Shown piece after piece: positions 24,129 to 32,991 of a DNA stretch of 61,977 nucleotides. This DNA comes from Asaia bogorensis. Its GTDB lineage: Bacteria > Pseudomonadota > Alphaproteobacteria > Reyranellales > Reyranellaceae. The stretch's first letter is position 1, and the number at the start of each line of letters is the position of its first letter. The stretch lies in the NCBI GenBank assembly GCA_945889625.1, contig CAMDCE010000027.1, positions 1 to 61,977 on the forward strand, read 5' to 3'. Below the pieces are notes generated by a model, which was not told where the DNA came from, ran no database searches, and saw only the letters and a program-made list of their open reading frames with translations. The translations under genes were made by a program, and so were the position numbers.

Positions 24129-24153
24129 AACGGAGCGGACTGTTTTGGGTTCC
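24129..24153 (-). promoter_or_regulatory. EcfG-type promoter for lipoprotein paralogue 3: GGAAC-N16-CGTT
   Basis: Minus-strand GGAAC at 24153-24149 and CGTT at 24132-24129 with 16 bases between, 42 bases before the lipoprotein ATG. This is the rightmost EcfG site found in the island. Confidence 0.82.
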
Positions 24154-24190
24154 CCGCCTTGGCTATAAGCGACTGAACCAAGGGGGATTC

Positions 24191-24961
24191 ATGAACACCA
24201 GGCTCTTCGATCTTTCCGGCAAGGTCGCCGTCGTCACCGGCGGCAACGGCGGCATCGGGCTGGGCATGGCCAAGGGCATGGCCGAGGCGGGTGCCACGAT
24301 CGTGGTGGCAGGCCGCGATGCCGCAAAGAACTCGGCTGCGGTGAAGGAACTTCAGGGCTTCAGCGCCAAGTCGAGCGCCATCCCGGTCGACGTGCTGAAA
24401 GAAGAATCGTGCCGGGCGCTGATCGCCGACACGGTGAAGACCTACGGCCGGCTCGACATCCTGGTGAACAATGCCGGCATGAGCATCCGCAAGCAGCCCG
24501 AGCAATACACGCTCGCCGAATGGCACACGGTGATGGACAGCAACCTGACCAGCGCCTTCCTGTGCAGCCACGCCGCCTATCCGGCGATGAAAAAGACCGG
24601 CGCTGGCAAGATCATCAATATCGGCTCAATGATGTCGATCTTCGGCGCAGCCTTCGCCACGGCCTATGCCGCAAGCAAGGGCGGCATGGTCCAGATGAGT
24701 AAGGCGATGGCCACGGCCTGGGCCAAGGACAATATCCAGGTGAATGCGATCCTTCCCGGCTGGATCGACACCGCACTGACCCGGCGCGCGCGCGAGCAGA
24801 TCTCGGGGCTGCACGACTCGGTGCTGAAACGCACGCCGGCGGCCCGCTGGGGTGTGCCCAACGACTTTGCCGGTATCGCGGTGTTTCTGGCAGCTCCCGC
24901 ATCGGACTTCGTGACGGGTGCCGCGATCACGGTCGACGGTGGCTATTCGGTTCAGGGCTGA
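24191..24961 (+). CDS. Short-chain dehydrogenase/reductase (SDR)
   Basis: 256 residues, a classical SDR: cofactor motif VVTGGNGGIGLGMAKG (15-30), NNAG (about 94-97), catalytic Ser in INIGSMMS, Tyr/Lys in YAASKGG, and DGGYSVQG at the end. It most resembles 2-deoxy-D-gluconate 3-dehydrogenase or 3-oxoacyl-ACP reductase-like enzymes, so a sugar-acid or acyl ketone/alcohol conversion with NAD(P)H is expected. It stands alone, convergent with tadD. Confidence 0.85.
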   Translation: MNTRLFDLSGKVAVVTGGNGGIGLGMAKGMAEAGATIVVAGRDAAKNSAAVKELQGFSAKSSAIPVDVLKEESCRALIADTVKTYGRLDILVNNAGMSIRKQPEQYTLAEWHTVMDSNLTSAFLCSHAAYPAMKKTGAGKIINIGSMMSIFGAAFATAYAASKGGMVQMSKAMATAWAKDNIQVNAILPGWIDTALTRRAREQISGLHDSVLKRTPAARWGVPNDFAGIAVFLAAPASDFVTGAAITVDGGYSVQG

Positions 24962-24971
24962 CCCAGCCGAC

Positions 24972-24999
24972 GCCTAGGCGCATGTGAATGCGCTTAGGC
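24972..24999. terminator. Bidirectional hairpin between the SDR gene and tadD
   Basis: A 12-bp stem with one G-T pair (24972-24983 with 24988-24999) around a GTGA loop, overlapping the tadD stop. Its position between convergent genes suits a shared terminator, though T-runs are lacking. Confidence 0.5.
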
Positions 25000-25806
25000 G
25001 CCGCGGCCCGACTGCGGAAAGAAAGCGGGATTGCTGCGCACTGCGGTGCTGCGCCCCTCGGCAGGCAAACTCCTGAGCTCCATGAAATACGAGAGCTGGC
25101 GCTGGGCGCTCGACTCGTCGAGGTCGCGGCGGCTCACCTGCAAGGCGTTCGTGAGATCGCCGGCCATGGCATAGGCGAAGGCAAGGTTCTGCCGGACGCG
25201 TGCGTCGGCTCCCCGCCCCGTCGCGAGCGGCGCCAACTGTGCAATCGCCTCCTCGGGCTGGCCGGAGATCGCCAGCGAAAGCCCCATATTGCTGCGCAGC
25301 GGCAAGTAGTCTGGCGCCACTTCTATGCCCTGACGGTATTTCGCCTGCGCCTCGGCGTGCCGGCCCTGCATGTCGAGGCACACGCCAAACGTATTCAAGG
25401 CGTGATAGTCGCGAGCGTTGGCCTGCAGGGCGACTTCGAGCTGCTGTTCGGCCAGCACTGGCTGGCCCATATAGAGCAACGCCGCCGCAAGGCCGCGCCG
25501 CGCTGCTGGATCTTTGCCCCTCCGGGCCAGCACGTCGCGAAATTGCGCCGCCGCCTCTTCGCCCGCACCGAGCGCCAAATAGGATTGGCCAAGGCCCAGC
25601 TTGGCTTCGAGGCCTTCCGGATCGGCCTGCAGAGCGCGACCGTACAACGGGATGGCCGAATCGAGATCGCCCGATTTGCGCGCCTCATCGGCCTGGCGAA
25701 CCGAGGTTTCATAGTTGTCGCCCCGGGAAACCGATCCCCCGGCATCAAGGCCGCACGCCGCCGCGAAAAGCGCCAGGCCCGCGCTGAAGATCGGCGCCAG
25801 CTTCAT
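24994..25806 (-). CDS. tadD: TadD-like TPR lipoprotein of the Tad pilus
   Basis: 270 residues: signal peptide with lipobox (LALFAAACG) and at least four TPR-like repeats (GDLDSAIPLYGRALQADPEG, QPVLAEQQLEVALQANARD, GRHAEAQAKYRQGIEVAPD, GQPEEAIAQL). TadD proteins act at the outer membrane as pilotin-like factors for pilus assembly. It is the last gene of the leftward tad cluster, 123 bp after the TadG-like gene, with the SDR gene facing it. Confidence 0.87.
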   Translation of the reverse strand: MKLAPIFSAGLALFAAACGLDAGGSVSRGDNYETSVRQADEARKSGDLDSAIPLYGRALQADPEGLEAKLGLGQSYLALGAGEEAAAQFRDVLARRGKDPAARRGLAAALLYMGQPVLAEQQLEVALQANARDYHALNTFGVCLDMQGRHAEAQAKYRQGIEVAPDYLPLRSNMGLSLAISGQPEEAIAQLAPLATGRGADARVRQNLAFAYAMAGDLTNALQVSRRDLDESSAQRQLSYFMELRSLPAEGRSTAVRSNPAFFPQSGRGA

Positions 25807-25929
25807 CCCGCCCCGTATACTCCCGCCGTCGATAGAGCGTTCAGAGTATCAAAGGATTGCGGCCTGCGGCAACCAATACCGCAACATTTTGGGGTTCAGG
25901 CGCCGAGGGACGGCGCCCGCCCAATCCTC

Positions 25930-27273
25930 TTAGTTCGTGACCAGACGCGGCTTGCTGAGGGTCCCGGTGATCGCCTGGAAGGCCAACGGCAGGTTCGTGT
26001 AGGTGTTCGCCGAGTTGGCGTTCTGGCAACTCGTGCTGGTCGTGTAGAACTTGCTCGAGTCCGACGCGATCGCCTTCATCGTCGCACAGGGGTACATGGT
26101 GTCACCGCTGCCTTTGCTGGGGTTGTTGCTGCCCCTGCTGCAGCCGCTGCTGCTCGACGCACCGTAGGCCACCGAATAGACGCGGGTACCGGCAGTCGTG
26201 GCCGCAGCTGCCGCCGTGACCGCCTGCTGGCATTGAGAGTTCAGCTTGTCTGACTGGCCGTTGAGGTTGGTCAGCGTGGATGCGACGTCGCCGTCACTGA
26301 GGAAGATGATCACGTTCTGCGTATTGGCCGGAGGCGTCCCCAGTGCGGTCTGCGCCGCGCTGATGACCTCGGCGGCATGGCTGCCCTGCCCGCCAACAAC
26401 CTTTATGCAAGGGTTGACCTTGCCGACGGAGGCGTACTTGCCGACCGCCCGAACTATCGGCGACGATGTATTCAAGTTCTGCGCGCCATCGTTATAGGTG
26501 GCATCGAGTGTGGTGCCGATCCGGTATTTGATGGTGGCAGTGTAGTACGGCACCGTGCTGGGCTGGCCCGACGACGTGCAGCCCGAGGCCGGGCTATACT
26601 GCGACGCCAGACCCGGGAACACCATCAGCCCCACACTGTCGAGTGAGGTCGGCATTGTCTTCAGCACGCTCTGGATCGAGTACAGGGCACACTGAAATCG
26701 GCTGGGACTGCCGCTGACTCCCGGAACCGTGCAATTGCTGTCACTGGTATCCATCGATCCAGTGGCATCGATGACGAACATCACGTTCATCGCCTTGTTG
26801 TCGCCGCCCGCCTTGGCCGCAGTCGCCGTCGATGAAACCGTGAACGATGAACGGCCAACCACCTTGAGGAAGTAGGTACTCACCGTCGCCGTCTGGGTGA
26901 CACTCACGGCATTCGGATTGCTCGTACCGCAGGCCGGCAGGTTGGATGTCGCAGTGACGCAGGTCGTCGTTGGCGTGCTGGCGGTCACGGTGACGCCGGA
27001 CGCAGGATTGGCGGACGTCCACGTGTTCACAGCGGCAGTCACGGTGGCGCTGTCGGTGGTCGTCTGCAGCTTGTAGGCACCCGCCATCGCCGCCGCCTGC
27101 GTATGGCTGTCGAGCGAACGCTTGGCGACATAGGTCCGGCCAACGTCGACCGACAGTCCGCCGACAGCGGCGATCGCCGGGATCATGACGCCGAAGGCAA
27201 CGGCCATCGAACCCGACCGATTACGGCAGAAATCCTGGAGTTGCCGAAGCACGGAAAGTCTTGAGCGCTTCAT
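25930..27273 (-). CDS. TadG-like pilus-associated protein with von Willebrand A domain
   Basis: 447 residues. An N-terminal membrane segment within a Tad motif (SMAVAFGVMIPAIAAVGGLS, about 21-40), then a Thr/Ser-rich region, then a vWA domain with a MIDAS start (VMFVIDATGSMDTSD, about 150-164) and IIFLSDGDVAST. Ten or more cysteines suggest an exported, disulfide-bonded body. TadG-type proteins are minor envelope parts of Tad pili and some act in adhesion. ATG 27273 follows a GAGGGGG; the frame is open to 27729 but overlaps the TadE-like gene. Confidence 0.85.
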   Translation of the reverse strand: MKRSRLSVLRQLQDFCRNRSGSMAVAFGVMIPAIAAVGGLSVDVGRTYVAKRSLDSHTQAAAMAGAYKLQTTTDSATVTAAVNTWTSANPASGVTVTASTPTTTCVTATSNLPACGTSNPNAVSVTQTATVSTYFLKVVGRSSFTVSSTATAAKAGGDNKAMNVMFVIDATGSMDTSDSNCTVPGVSGSPSRFQCALYSIQSVLKTMPTSLDSVGLMVFPGLASQYSPASGCTSSGQPSTVPYYTATIKYRIGTTLDATYNDGAQNLNTSSPIVRAVGKYASVGKVNPCIKVVGGQGSHAAEVISAAQTALGTPPANTQNVIIFLSDGDVASTLTNLNGQSDKLNSQCQQAVTAAAAATTAGTRVYSVAYGASSSSGCSRGSNNPSKGSGDTMYPCATMKAIASDSSKFYTTSTSCQNANSANTYTNLPLAFQAITGTLSKPRLVTN

Positions 27274-27284
27274 CGTAATCCCCC

Positions 27285-27755
27285 TCATTGGATCATTTGT
27301 GCCGACTGAGCTGACAAGGTGCAGCCCGACTTGAAATTGACGCCCATGACTGTGAGATCGCACGGGTAGGTGACTGTCACGGTCGCCGTGGCGCCCGCCA
27401 CGAGTGCCGTCCCGCAAGCAGTGTTGTCGCCGCACGCAACGCCGTTCACACTCACCGTCTTCGTGATCGATCCTGCCGTCAGGCCAGGTGCCGCGTTGGT
27501 GATCGCCGTGGTCATCGTGGTGTAGGACGTCGTCGTGCCGCGACTGAGCGCGAAGGTCGTCGCCCCCTGCCCCGCCGCGTTCGTCAGGGCCAGGTACTGG
27601 GTCATGGCAAGACCGAATTTGAACGCTCCCGTCGCCATGGCGAGGAAGACGGGCGCCACGATCGCGAATTCGAGAGCGGAAACGCCGGCGGTGCACGCTG
27701 GCAACTGCCATTTTCTGCGCGCAACGCAAACGCTGCGCGAAATTGTTCGCAGCAT
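27285..27755 (-). CDS. TadE-like pseudopilin
   Basis: 156 residues. A basic leader is followed by the prepilin-like segment GVSALEFAIVAPVFLAMATG, where Glu sits fifth after the expected cleavage site, as in TadE/TadF pseudopilins. The rest is Thr/Ala-rich with four cysteines. It ends 11 bases before the TadG-like ATG. ATG 27755 has AGGA five bases upstream; ATG 27767 and a GTG at 27788 are alternatives. The gene is more AT-rich just upstream than its surroundings. Confidence 0.8.
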   Translation of the reverse strand: MLRTISRSVCVARRKWQLPACTAGVSALEFAIVAPVFLAMATGAFKFGLAMTQYLALTNAAGQGATTFALSRGTTTSYTTMTTAITNAAPGLTAGSITKTVSVNGVACGDNTACGTALVAGATATVTVTYPCDLTVMGVNFKSGCTLSAQSAQMIQ

Positions 27756-27816
27756 TCTCGTCCTCATAAATTCATGCTCGGTGAGCACAAAATAACTTCA
27801 ATAAGAATCTCAAGAA

Positions 27817-27855
27817 TATTCAGTAAGCTGTAGAAAATCATGTCAATTATGTCAA
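27817..27855 (-). promoter_or_regulatory. Possible sigma-70-like promoter region for the TadE/TadG-like pair
   Basis: Two TTGACA boxes lie nine bases apart on the minus strand (27855-27850 and 27846-27841). Partners at 17-18 bases are TACAGC (27832-27827) and TGAATA (27822-27817), both weak. The whole 27.78-27.90 kb spacer is AT-rich, unlike the cluster, and separates tadC from the TadE-like gene. Confidence 0.4.
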
Positions 27856-27915
27856 GCTGATCGGCTCAACAGAAATGTATCCGGCTCCCCAAGACACCAA
27901 GGTGGCGACAGACGA

Positions 27916-28860
27916 TCAGTTGACCGCGAATGCCGACATGATCGCCGGCGCCAGCAGCACGGTGATGAGCGTCGGCAGGATGAAAACCATCAGTGGCACT
28001 GTCATAAGTGCCGGCATGCGGGCGCCCTTCTCCTCGGCCTTGGACGCCCGGGTCTGGCGGAATTCCTGGCTCAGGATGCGCAGCGAACCGGCCAGGGGCG
28101 TGCCGTATTTTTCAGTCTGACGGAGAGCATTCACCAGAGCGGAGATCGCCGCCGAATCGGAGCGCTCCGACATGTTCTCCAGGGCTTGTTGGCGGTCCGG
28201 CAGATAAGTGAGTTCCATTGCCGTCATTTCGAACTCGGCGGCGAGTTCGGGCATTGAACTCTGCATTTCCCTGGAGACCCGGCGGAAAGCGGCGTCGATG
28301 CTGAGGCCGGCCTCGACGCAGATCGTCAGCAGGTCGAGCCCTTCCGGCAACACGTAGTTCAGGATGTCCCGGCGCTTGCTCGCGACGTTCTTGATGTAGA
28401 ATTCGGGCATCAGGAAGCCCGACAGGACGGCGCCGATGCAGGTCAGCACAATCAGGTCGTCGGGCACCTCGAGCAGATTCGTCACCGAGGTCAGAATGAT
28501 CATCAGGAAGCCTAGCGCCAACGGCAGGGCAAGCTTGATGAAGACATAGACCACCGATGCATCGCGCGACAGGAATCCGGCCTGGCGCAATTTGCGCGTC
28601 GTCTGGTCGGCGGCTGCGCCGCGCAGAAGATTCAGCCGGTCGGCGAGTTTGCGCATCAGGCCGATCGAAGCCGCCCTGGTCGATGGCTTTGCCGAGACGG
28701 TCTGCTCGCTACGCGTCTTCATGCGGCGCGTCCGGAGCGCGTGCAGCCGTACCTCGATCGGGCGCTGCCAGGTCACCGCCACCCAGACGGCCCAGAAGAC
28801 GACGAACGACGCCACCGCCACGATGATCGTGAAGCTCTTTTCGGACGCGACCGGATCCAT
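27916..28860 (-). CDS. tadC: TadC inner-membrane platform protein
   Basis: 314 residues of the T2SSF (GspF-like) family with membrane segments at about 11-30, 110-130, 135-150 and 290-312. RRDILNYVLPEGLDLLTICVEAGL is the conserved GspF cytoplasmic block; FRQTRASKAEEKGARMP precedes the last segments. With TadB it forms the platform that works with the ATPase. It follows tadB by seven bases. Confidence 0.92.
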   Translation of the reverse strand: MDPVASEKSFTIIVAVASFVVFWAVWVAVTWQRPIEVRLHALRTRRMKTRSEQTVSAKPSTRAASIGLMRKLADRLNLLRGAAADQTTRKLRQAGFLSRDASVVYVFIKLALPLALGFLMIILTSVTNLLEVPDDLIVLTCIGAVLSGFLMPEFYIKNVASKRRDILNYVLPEGLDLLTICVEAGLSIDAAFRRVSREMQSSMPELAAEFEMTAMELTYLPDRQQALENMSERSDSAAISALVNALRQTEKYGTPLAGSLRILSQEFRQTRASKAEEKGARMPALMTVPLMVFILPTLITVLLAPAIMSAFAVN

Positions 28861-28867
28861 CTTGTCT

Positions 28868-29875
28868 TCAGACCTTGATGGTCGCGATCTTGTTCATGAT
28901 GAAAATGCCGAAGCCCATGCTGCAGGCGGCGGCTGCGGCCACCATCTGGCCGGTCGATGTCGTGAGCAGCGGACCGATGTATTCCGGCGAGATCAGGAAC
29001 AGGCCGCCGCCGACGAGAAAGGGCAGACCGGCCATGATCAGCATCGTCGTGCGGGCCTCCGACGTGAAAGCGCGGATCTTGAGGCCAAGCTGCTGACGCG
29101 CCCGCAGCAGCGCGCTGAGGTTGGCCAGGGTCTCCGCGAGATTGCCGCCGGTGTCGCGCTGGATCGACAGCGCCACGATCAGGAAGTTGAACTCGTCGGT
29201 CCTCACAGTCTTGGCGACGCGCCACAGCGCTGTTTCGATCGGCACGCCAAGGTGCATCTCCTGCTGGGCGCGGCGAAAGATGGCACCGACCGGATCCTTG
29301 ATGTCGCGCGACACCGAGCCGATCGCCTCCTGCACCGGCAAGCCGGCACGCAGAGCGCGCACGATCAGGTCGACCGCTTCGGGAAACAGCAGATTGAAGG
29401 CGCGCGCGCGCCGCTTGGCCTTCCAGCCGACCACGACGTTGGGCAAGCCGACGCCGATCATGAGCGAACCGGCGAGCGCCGCGCCCGGCGGCAGATCGAG
29501 CACCAGATAGAGCAGGAACGCCACTGCGACGGCCAACGCCAGCGAGGCGAAGGCGAAGTCGCCCAAGGTGACATTCATGCCCGTGGTCAGGAGCTTCTGG
29601 CGGATCGTGCTGGCGTTGGGGAACCAGCGCCACAGGAGCTTGTCGAAGGTGGGCAACCGGCCGGCCTTCTCGACCCGCCTGAGCGTCGCCATTTGAATGG
29701 TGCGCGAGCCGGCCTGCGTCCGCGTTTCGAGATCCTCCAGCCGATCGCGCAGTCGCCGTTCGGCGAAGAAGCCGCCGAACACCTTGTCGAGCGCCATGAT
29801 GGTCAGCGCGAGGCCGACCCCGATGAGGATCGTCACCGTCTCGAGGGTCGTGCCCTGGTCGGCCTCGCCCATCAT
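28868..29875 (-). CDS. tadB: TadB inner-membrane platform protein
   Basis: 335 residues of the T2SSF family: an N-terminal membrane segment, a central cytoplasmic block (FPEAVDLIVRALRAGLPVQE, then LVALSIQRDTGGNLAETL-like text) and two C-terminal membrane segments (MLIMAGLPFLVGGGLFL and MVAAAAACSMGFGIFIMNKI). Its ATG overlaps the cpaF stop (ATGA), so ATPase and platform are co-translated. Confidence 0.92.
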   Translation of the reverse strand: MMGEADQGTTLETVTILIGVGLALTIMALDKVFGGFFAERRLRDRLEDLETRTQAGSRTIQMATLRRVEKAGRLPTFDKLLWRWFPNASTIRQKLLTTGMNVTLGDFAFASLALAVAVAFLLYLVLDLPPGAALAGSLMIGVGLPNVVVGWKAKRRARAFNLLFPEAVDLIVRALRAGLPVQEAIGSVSRDIKDPVGAIFRRAQQEMHLGVPIETALWRVAKTVRTDEFNFLIVALSIQRDTGGNLAETLANLSALLRARQQLGLKIRAFTSEARTTMLIMAGLPFLVGGGLFLISPEYIGPLLTTSTGQMVAAAAACSMGFGIFIMNKIATIKV

Positions 29876-31689
29876 CCCATCGTCTCCATCAGGACCTTGT
29901 CGAGGCCGTAGTAGGCGGCGCGCGGCAGGAAATGCGGCCGCAGGCCAGAACTCTTGAAGGCGCCGCTCAACTTGCCGTCGATGCTTTCGCCCTTGAATTC
30001 ATAAGTGAACAAGTCCTGGGTGATGATGACTTCGCCCTCCATGCCCATCACTTCGGTGATGTGCGTCACCCTGCGCACGCCGTCGCGCATGCGGCTGATC
30101 TGTACGATCAGCTGCAGCGACCCGGCGATCTGCGTGCGGATCGCCTTGGGCGGCAGGCTGGCGACCCCCATGGTCACCATGTTTTCGAGCCTGGTCAGCG
30201 CCTCGCGCGGGCGGTTGGCGTGCAGCGTGCCCATCGAGCCGTCGTGGCCGGTGTTCATGGCCTGCAGGAGGTCGATCGCCTCCGGCCCGCGCACCTCGCC
30301 CAGGATGATGCGGTCGGGCCGCATGCGCAGCGCGTTCTTCACCAGGGCGCGCATGTCGACCTCGCCATTGCCCTCGAGGTTGGCGGGCCGCGTCTCCAGG
30401 CGCACGACGTGCGGCTGCTGCATGCGCAGCTCGGCCGCATCCTCGATGGTGACCACGCGTTCGCCGTTGTCGATCATGCCCGACAGCGCGTTGAGCATCG
30501 TCGTCTTGCCCGAGCCCGTGCCGCCCGACACGACGAGGTTTAGGCGGCAGCGCGCGGCGACGCGCAACACCGTTGCCATTGCGGGCGAGATGTTGCCCTG
30601 CTGGGCCATCTGGTCGAAGCCGATCTGCCGCTTGCCGAATTTTCGGATCGACACGGAGGGACCATCGATGGCAAGCGGCGGAATGATGATGTTGACGCGG
30701 CTGCCATCCTGCAGGCGCGCATCGCAGATCGGGCTCGCCTCGTCGACACGGCGTCCGACCCGGCTCACGATCCGGTTGCAGATGTTCAACAGATGGGCAT
30801 TGTCCTCGAACGTCACCGACGACAGATCGAGCTTGCCACGTTTCTCGATATAGACCTGTTTGGGGCCGTTGATCATGATGTCGGTGATCGCCTCGTCTTC
30901 GAGCAACGGCTCGAGCGGCCCCAGCCCCAGCATGTCGTTGACGATCTGGTAGACGAGGTCCGACGTCTCCGGCCGGTTGAGCTGGAGGCGATGTTCCACC
31001 AGCAATTCGGCGACCAGGCCGTCGAGCTGGCGCACCAGTTCGTTGCGCGGCAGGCTGACCGCAGCGGCAAGATCGATGCGGCCCATCACCAATGGCTGCA
31101 CGGCGCGGCGCGCCTGGTCGACCTTGCTGCGCGATAGCCGGCTCGCCGATTTGTCGGCCGAATCGGCCTTGGGCATCGGCTCGGCGGGCCACGCTGTCGT
31201 TCGCGATTCCGCCGCGGTATCGCCCGACGCCGTCGGCTGCGCGCGTCGCTCCGAGAGATCCGGCGTGGGCACCGCGAAAATCGCGGCTGCAGGCACGATG
31301 GCGTCCGGCAGCGCGATGTCGGCAACCGTCGGCGAGCTGAAACTCGTCGCCGGCAGGACAGGCCTCAACACCTCGGACACGTAGGCGCGCAGTTCGAGAG
31401 GCGCCAGCATGACGCCCTGACCGCGAAAATGGACCATCGTCAGGGACCCGGCCTGGCGGGTCACCTCACCGGCCGATGCACCGGCAAGGACCAGCGCTCG
31501 CAGGCGCGGCGCGACGGACTCGCCGAGACTCGCGGCCGCCGCGGCGAGGCGACTCGCGCGATCGACCGGCGCTGCGGCAACCGCCGATTCGCCGCGTGGA
31601 TCACCTGCGCTTCGTCGGCCGATGCGATCGAGCGGACCGGCCGACGACGGCGTTCCTGCGTCAGAACTCTTGGTTCGCAAGCCGAACAT
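29872..31689 (-). CDS. cpaF: CpaF/TadA pilus ATPase with extended N terminus
   Basis: 605 residues, longer than the usual 420-500. The C-terminal 420 hold the secretion ATPase: SDLVYQIVNDMLGLGPLEPL, VSGGTGSGKTTMLNALSG (Walker A), Walker B-like RMRPDRIILGEVRGPEA, and MQAMNTGHDG-like Asp/His boxes. It powers pilus extension and perhaps retraction. The first 200 residues are Ala/Pro/Arg-rich and low in predicted structure. The ATG at 31689 starts MFGLRTKSSD; it follows cpaE by five bases. Confidence 0.92.
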   Translation of the reverse strand: MFGLRTKSSDAGTPSSAGPLDRIGRRSAGDPRGESAVAAAPVDRASRLAAAAASLGESVAPRLRALVLAGASAGEVTRQAGSLTMVHFRGQGVMLAPLELRAYVSEVLRPVLPATSFSSPTVADIALPDAIVPAAAIFAVPTPDLSERRAQPTASGDTAAESRTTAWPAEPMPKADSADKSASRLSRSKVDQARRAVQPLVMGRIDLAAAVSLPRNELVRQLDGLVAELLVEHRLQLNRPETSDLVYQIVNDMLGLGPLEPLLEDEAITDIMINGPKQVYIEKRGKLDLSSVTFEDNAHLLNICNRIVSRVGRRVDEASPICDARLQDGSRVNIIIPPLAIDGPSVSIRKFGKRQIGFDQMAQQGNISPAMATVLRVAARCRLNLVVSGGTGSGKTTMLNALSGMIDNGERVVTIEDAAELRMQQPHVVRLETRPANLEGNGEVDMRALVKNALRMRPDRIILGEVRGPEAIDLLQAMNTGHDGSMGTLHANRPREALTRLENMVTMGVASLPPKAIRTQIAGSLQLIVQISRMRDGVRRVTHITEVMGMEGEVIITQDLFTYEFKGESIDGKLSGAFKSSGLRPHFLPRAAYYGLDKVLMETMG

Positions 31690-31694
31690 GATCC

Positions 31695-32981
31695 CTACTT
31701 CTTCCTTTTCTTGATCCCCTGCGCGAACCGGGCGAGCATGCTTGTCGCCTTCTTGGCCTCTCCATGGCCCTCGTCCCCTGCCGCATCGAGGCCGGCGACG
31801 AACGTCCGCAGGGCTTTCACGATGCCGCTGTTGGGCGCTGCCTCCGACAGCGGCTTGCCGGAATTCACCGCCGCGAGAGCCGCCGGAACATCGGCCGGGA
31901 TCTGGCAGTCGACCCGGCGTTTGAGCGTGCGCTCGACGTCGGCGACCTTGACCGCCGAGCGGCGCGCGTCGACGACACCGCTGGTCGCAAGATGCAGCCT
32001 GGCGCCCGGCGCCACGTCGTGGACCATCTGCTGCAGGCGCATGGCGTCGCGCACGCCGGGCAGCGACAGGTCGGCAATCAGCAGAATGTCGGTCGAGGCC
32101 TCGATGACCTGCCTCTGGATGACCGGATCGCCACGCGGCACGTCGGCGACGATCCAGCGGAAGCGGCGATGAACCGAACGGAGAAAGTCGTTGGCGGCGT
32201 GCGGGCGCGCCTGAAAGCCGCCAGTCGGCGCCTCTTCCGCGCCGATGGCGTAGAGATAATCGGTTTTCTTCTGAGCGACCTGCTGAATGAACAGTGCGTC
32301 GATGCGATCCGGCTGGTCCAGCGCCTCACGCAATGCGTCGATCGCCTCGAGGTCGAGCGCCAGCATCAGCGAACCGTAGTGCAGGTCGAAATCGATCAGC
32401 AGCACCTCTTCCTTGAGGCGGTTGCCGAGCATGGCGGCGATCGCGATGGCGATCGTGGTGGCACCGACGCCGCCGCGCGCACCGATCACCGACAAGGTAC
32501 GCGGTTTCGCGCCCTTCAACGCCGCGCCGGTGGGTGCCATGGCGGCGCCGCCGCGCTCGCGTACTTCGAGGGCGCGTTCGACGGCACGTCCCATCACACC
32601 CTCGGCAAGCGGCAGCGCGAGGTAGTCGTTGAATCCAACCGCCAGGAGATCGCGATAGAGCGCGACGTCGTTGATGAAGCCGACGCCGATCACGACGCAG
32701 CCGCTAGGCACGGCGGTCTTCAGCGCCGCGGCGTCCGCGACCGGATCGGCGGCATCTGCCAGATCGACGATCAGCAAGTCGAGTTCGCGCGGCCATTCGC
32801 TGACGGCCAGCGCGGCATCGATCGAGCCGTCGCGGATGTTGGCCTTGCCCAGCGTCATGTTGAAGAGATCGGCCGACACGCGCGATTGCGCGATCGAATC
32901 GGCCACGAACGCCATGGCGGTAATCGCCGACTTTTCCTCGTTCGCGGAGGAGACGCGTTGCGCGCTGGCGGAGGCGGCCAT
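31695..32981 (-). CDS. cpaE: CpaE/TadZ localisation protein
   Basis: 428 residues. An atypical receiver-like N-terminal domain (about 30-145, with LDLLIVDLADAADP and PSGCVVIGVG) is followed by a MinD/ParA-type ATPase: SVIGARGGVGATTIAIAIA, where the Walker A lysine is replaced, as is usual for CpaE/TadZ, and VLLIDFDLHYGSLMLALD. The protein places the pilus machine at a cell site. ATG 32981 is ten bases after cpaD; the frame is open to 33170 but overlaps it. Confidence 0.9.
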   Translation of the reverse strand: MAASASAQRVSSANEEKSAITAMAFVADSIAQSRVSADLFNMTLGKANIRDGSIDAALAVSEWPRELDLLIVDLADAADPVADAAALKTAVPSGCVVIGVGFINDVALYRDLLAVGFNDYLALPLAEGVMGRAVERALEVRERGGAAMAPTGAALKGAKPRTLSVIGARGGVGATTIAIAIAAMLGNRLKEEVLLIDFDLHYGSLMLALDLEAIDALREALDQPDRIDALFIQQVAQKKTDYLYAIGAEEAPTGGFQARPHAANDFLRSVHRRFRWIVADVPRGDPVIQRQVIEASTDILLIADLSLPGVRDAMRLQQMVHDVAPGARLHLATSGVVDARRSAVKVADVERTLKRRVDCQIPADVPAALAAVNSGKPLSEAAPNSGIVKALRTFVAGLDAAGDEGHGEAKKATSMLARFAQGIKKRKK

Positions 32982-32991
32982 GATCAGCCCG

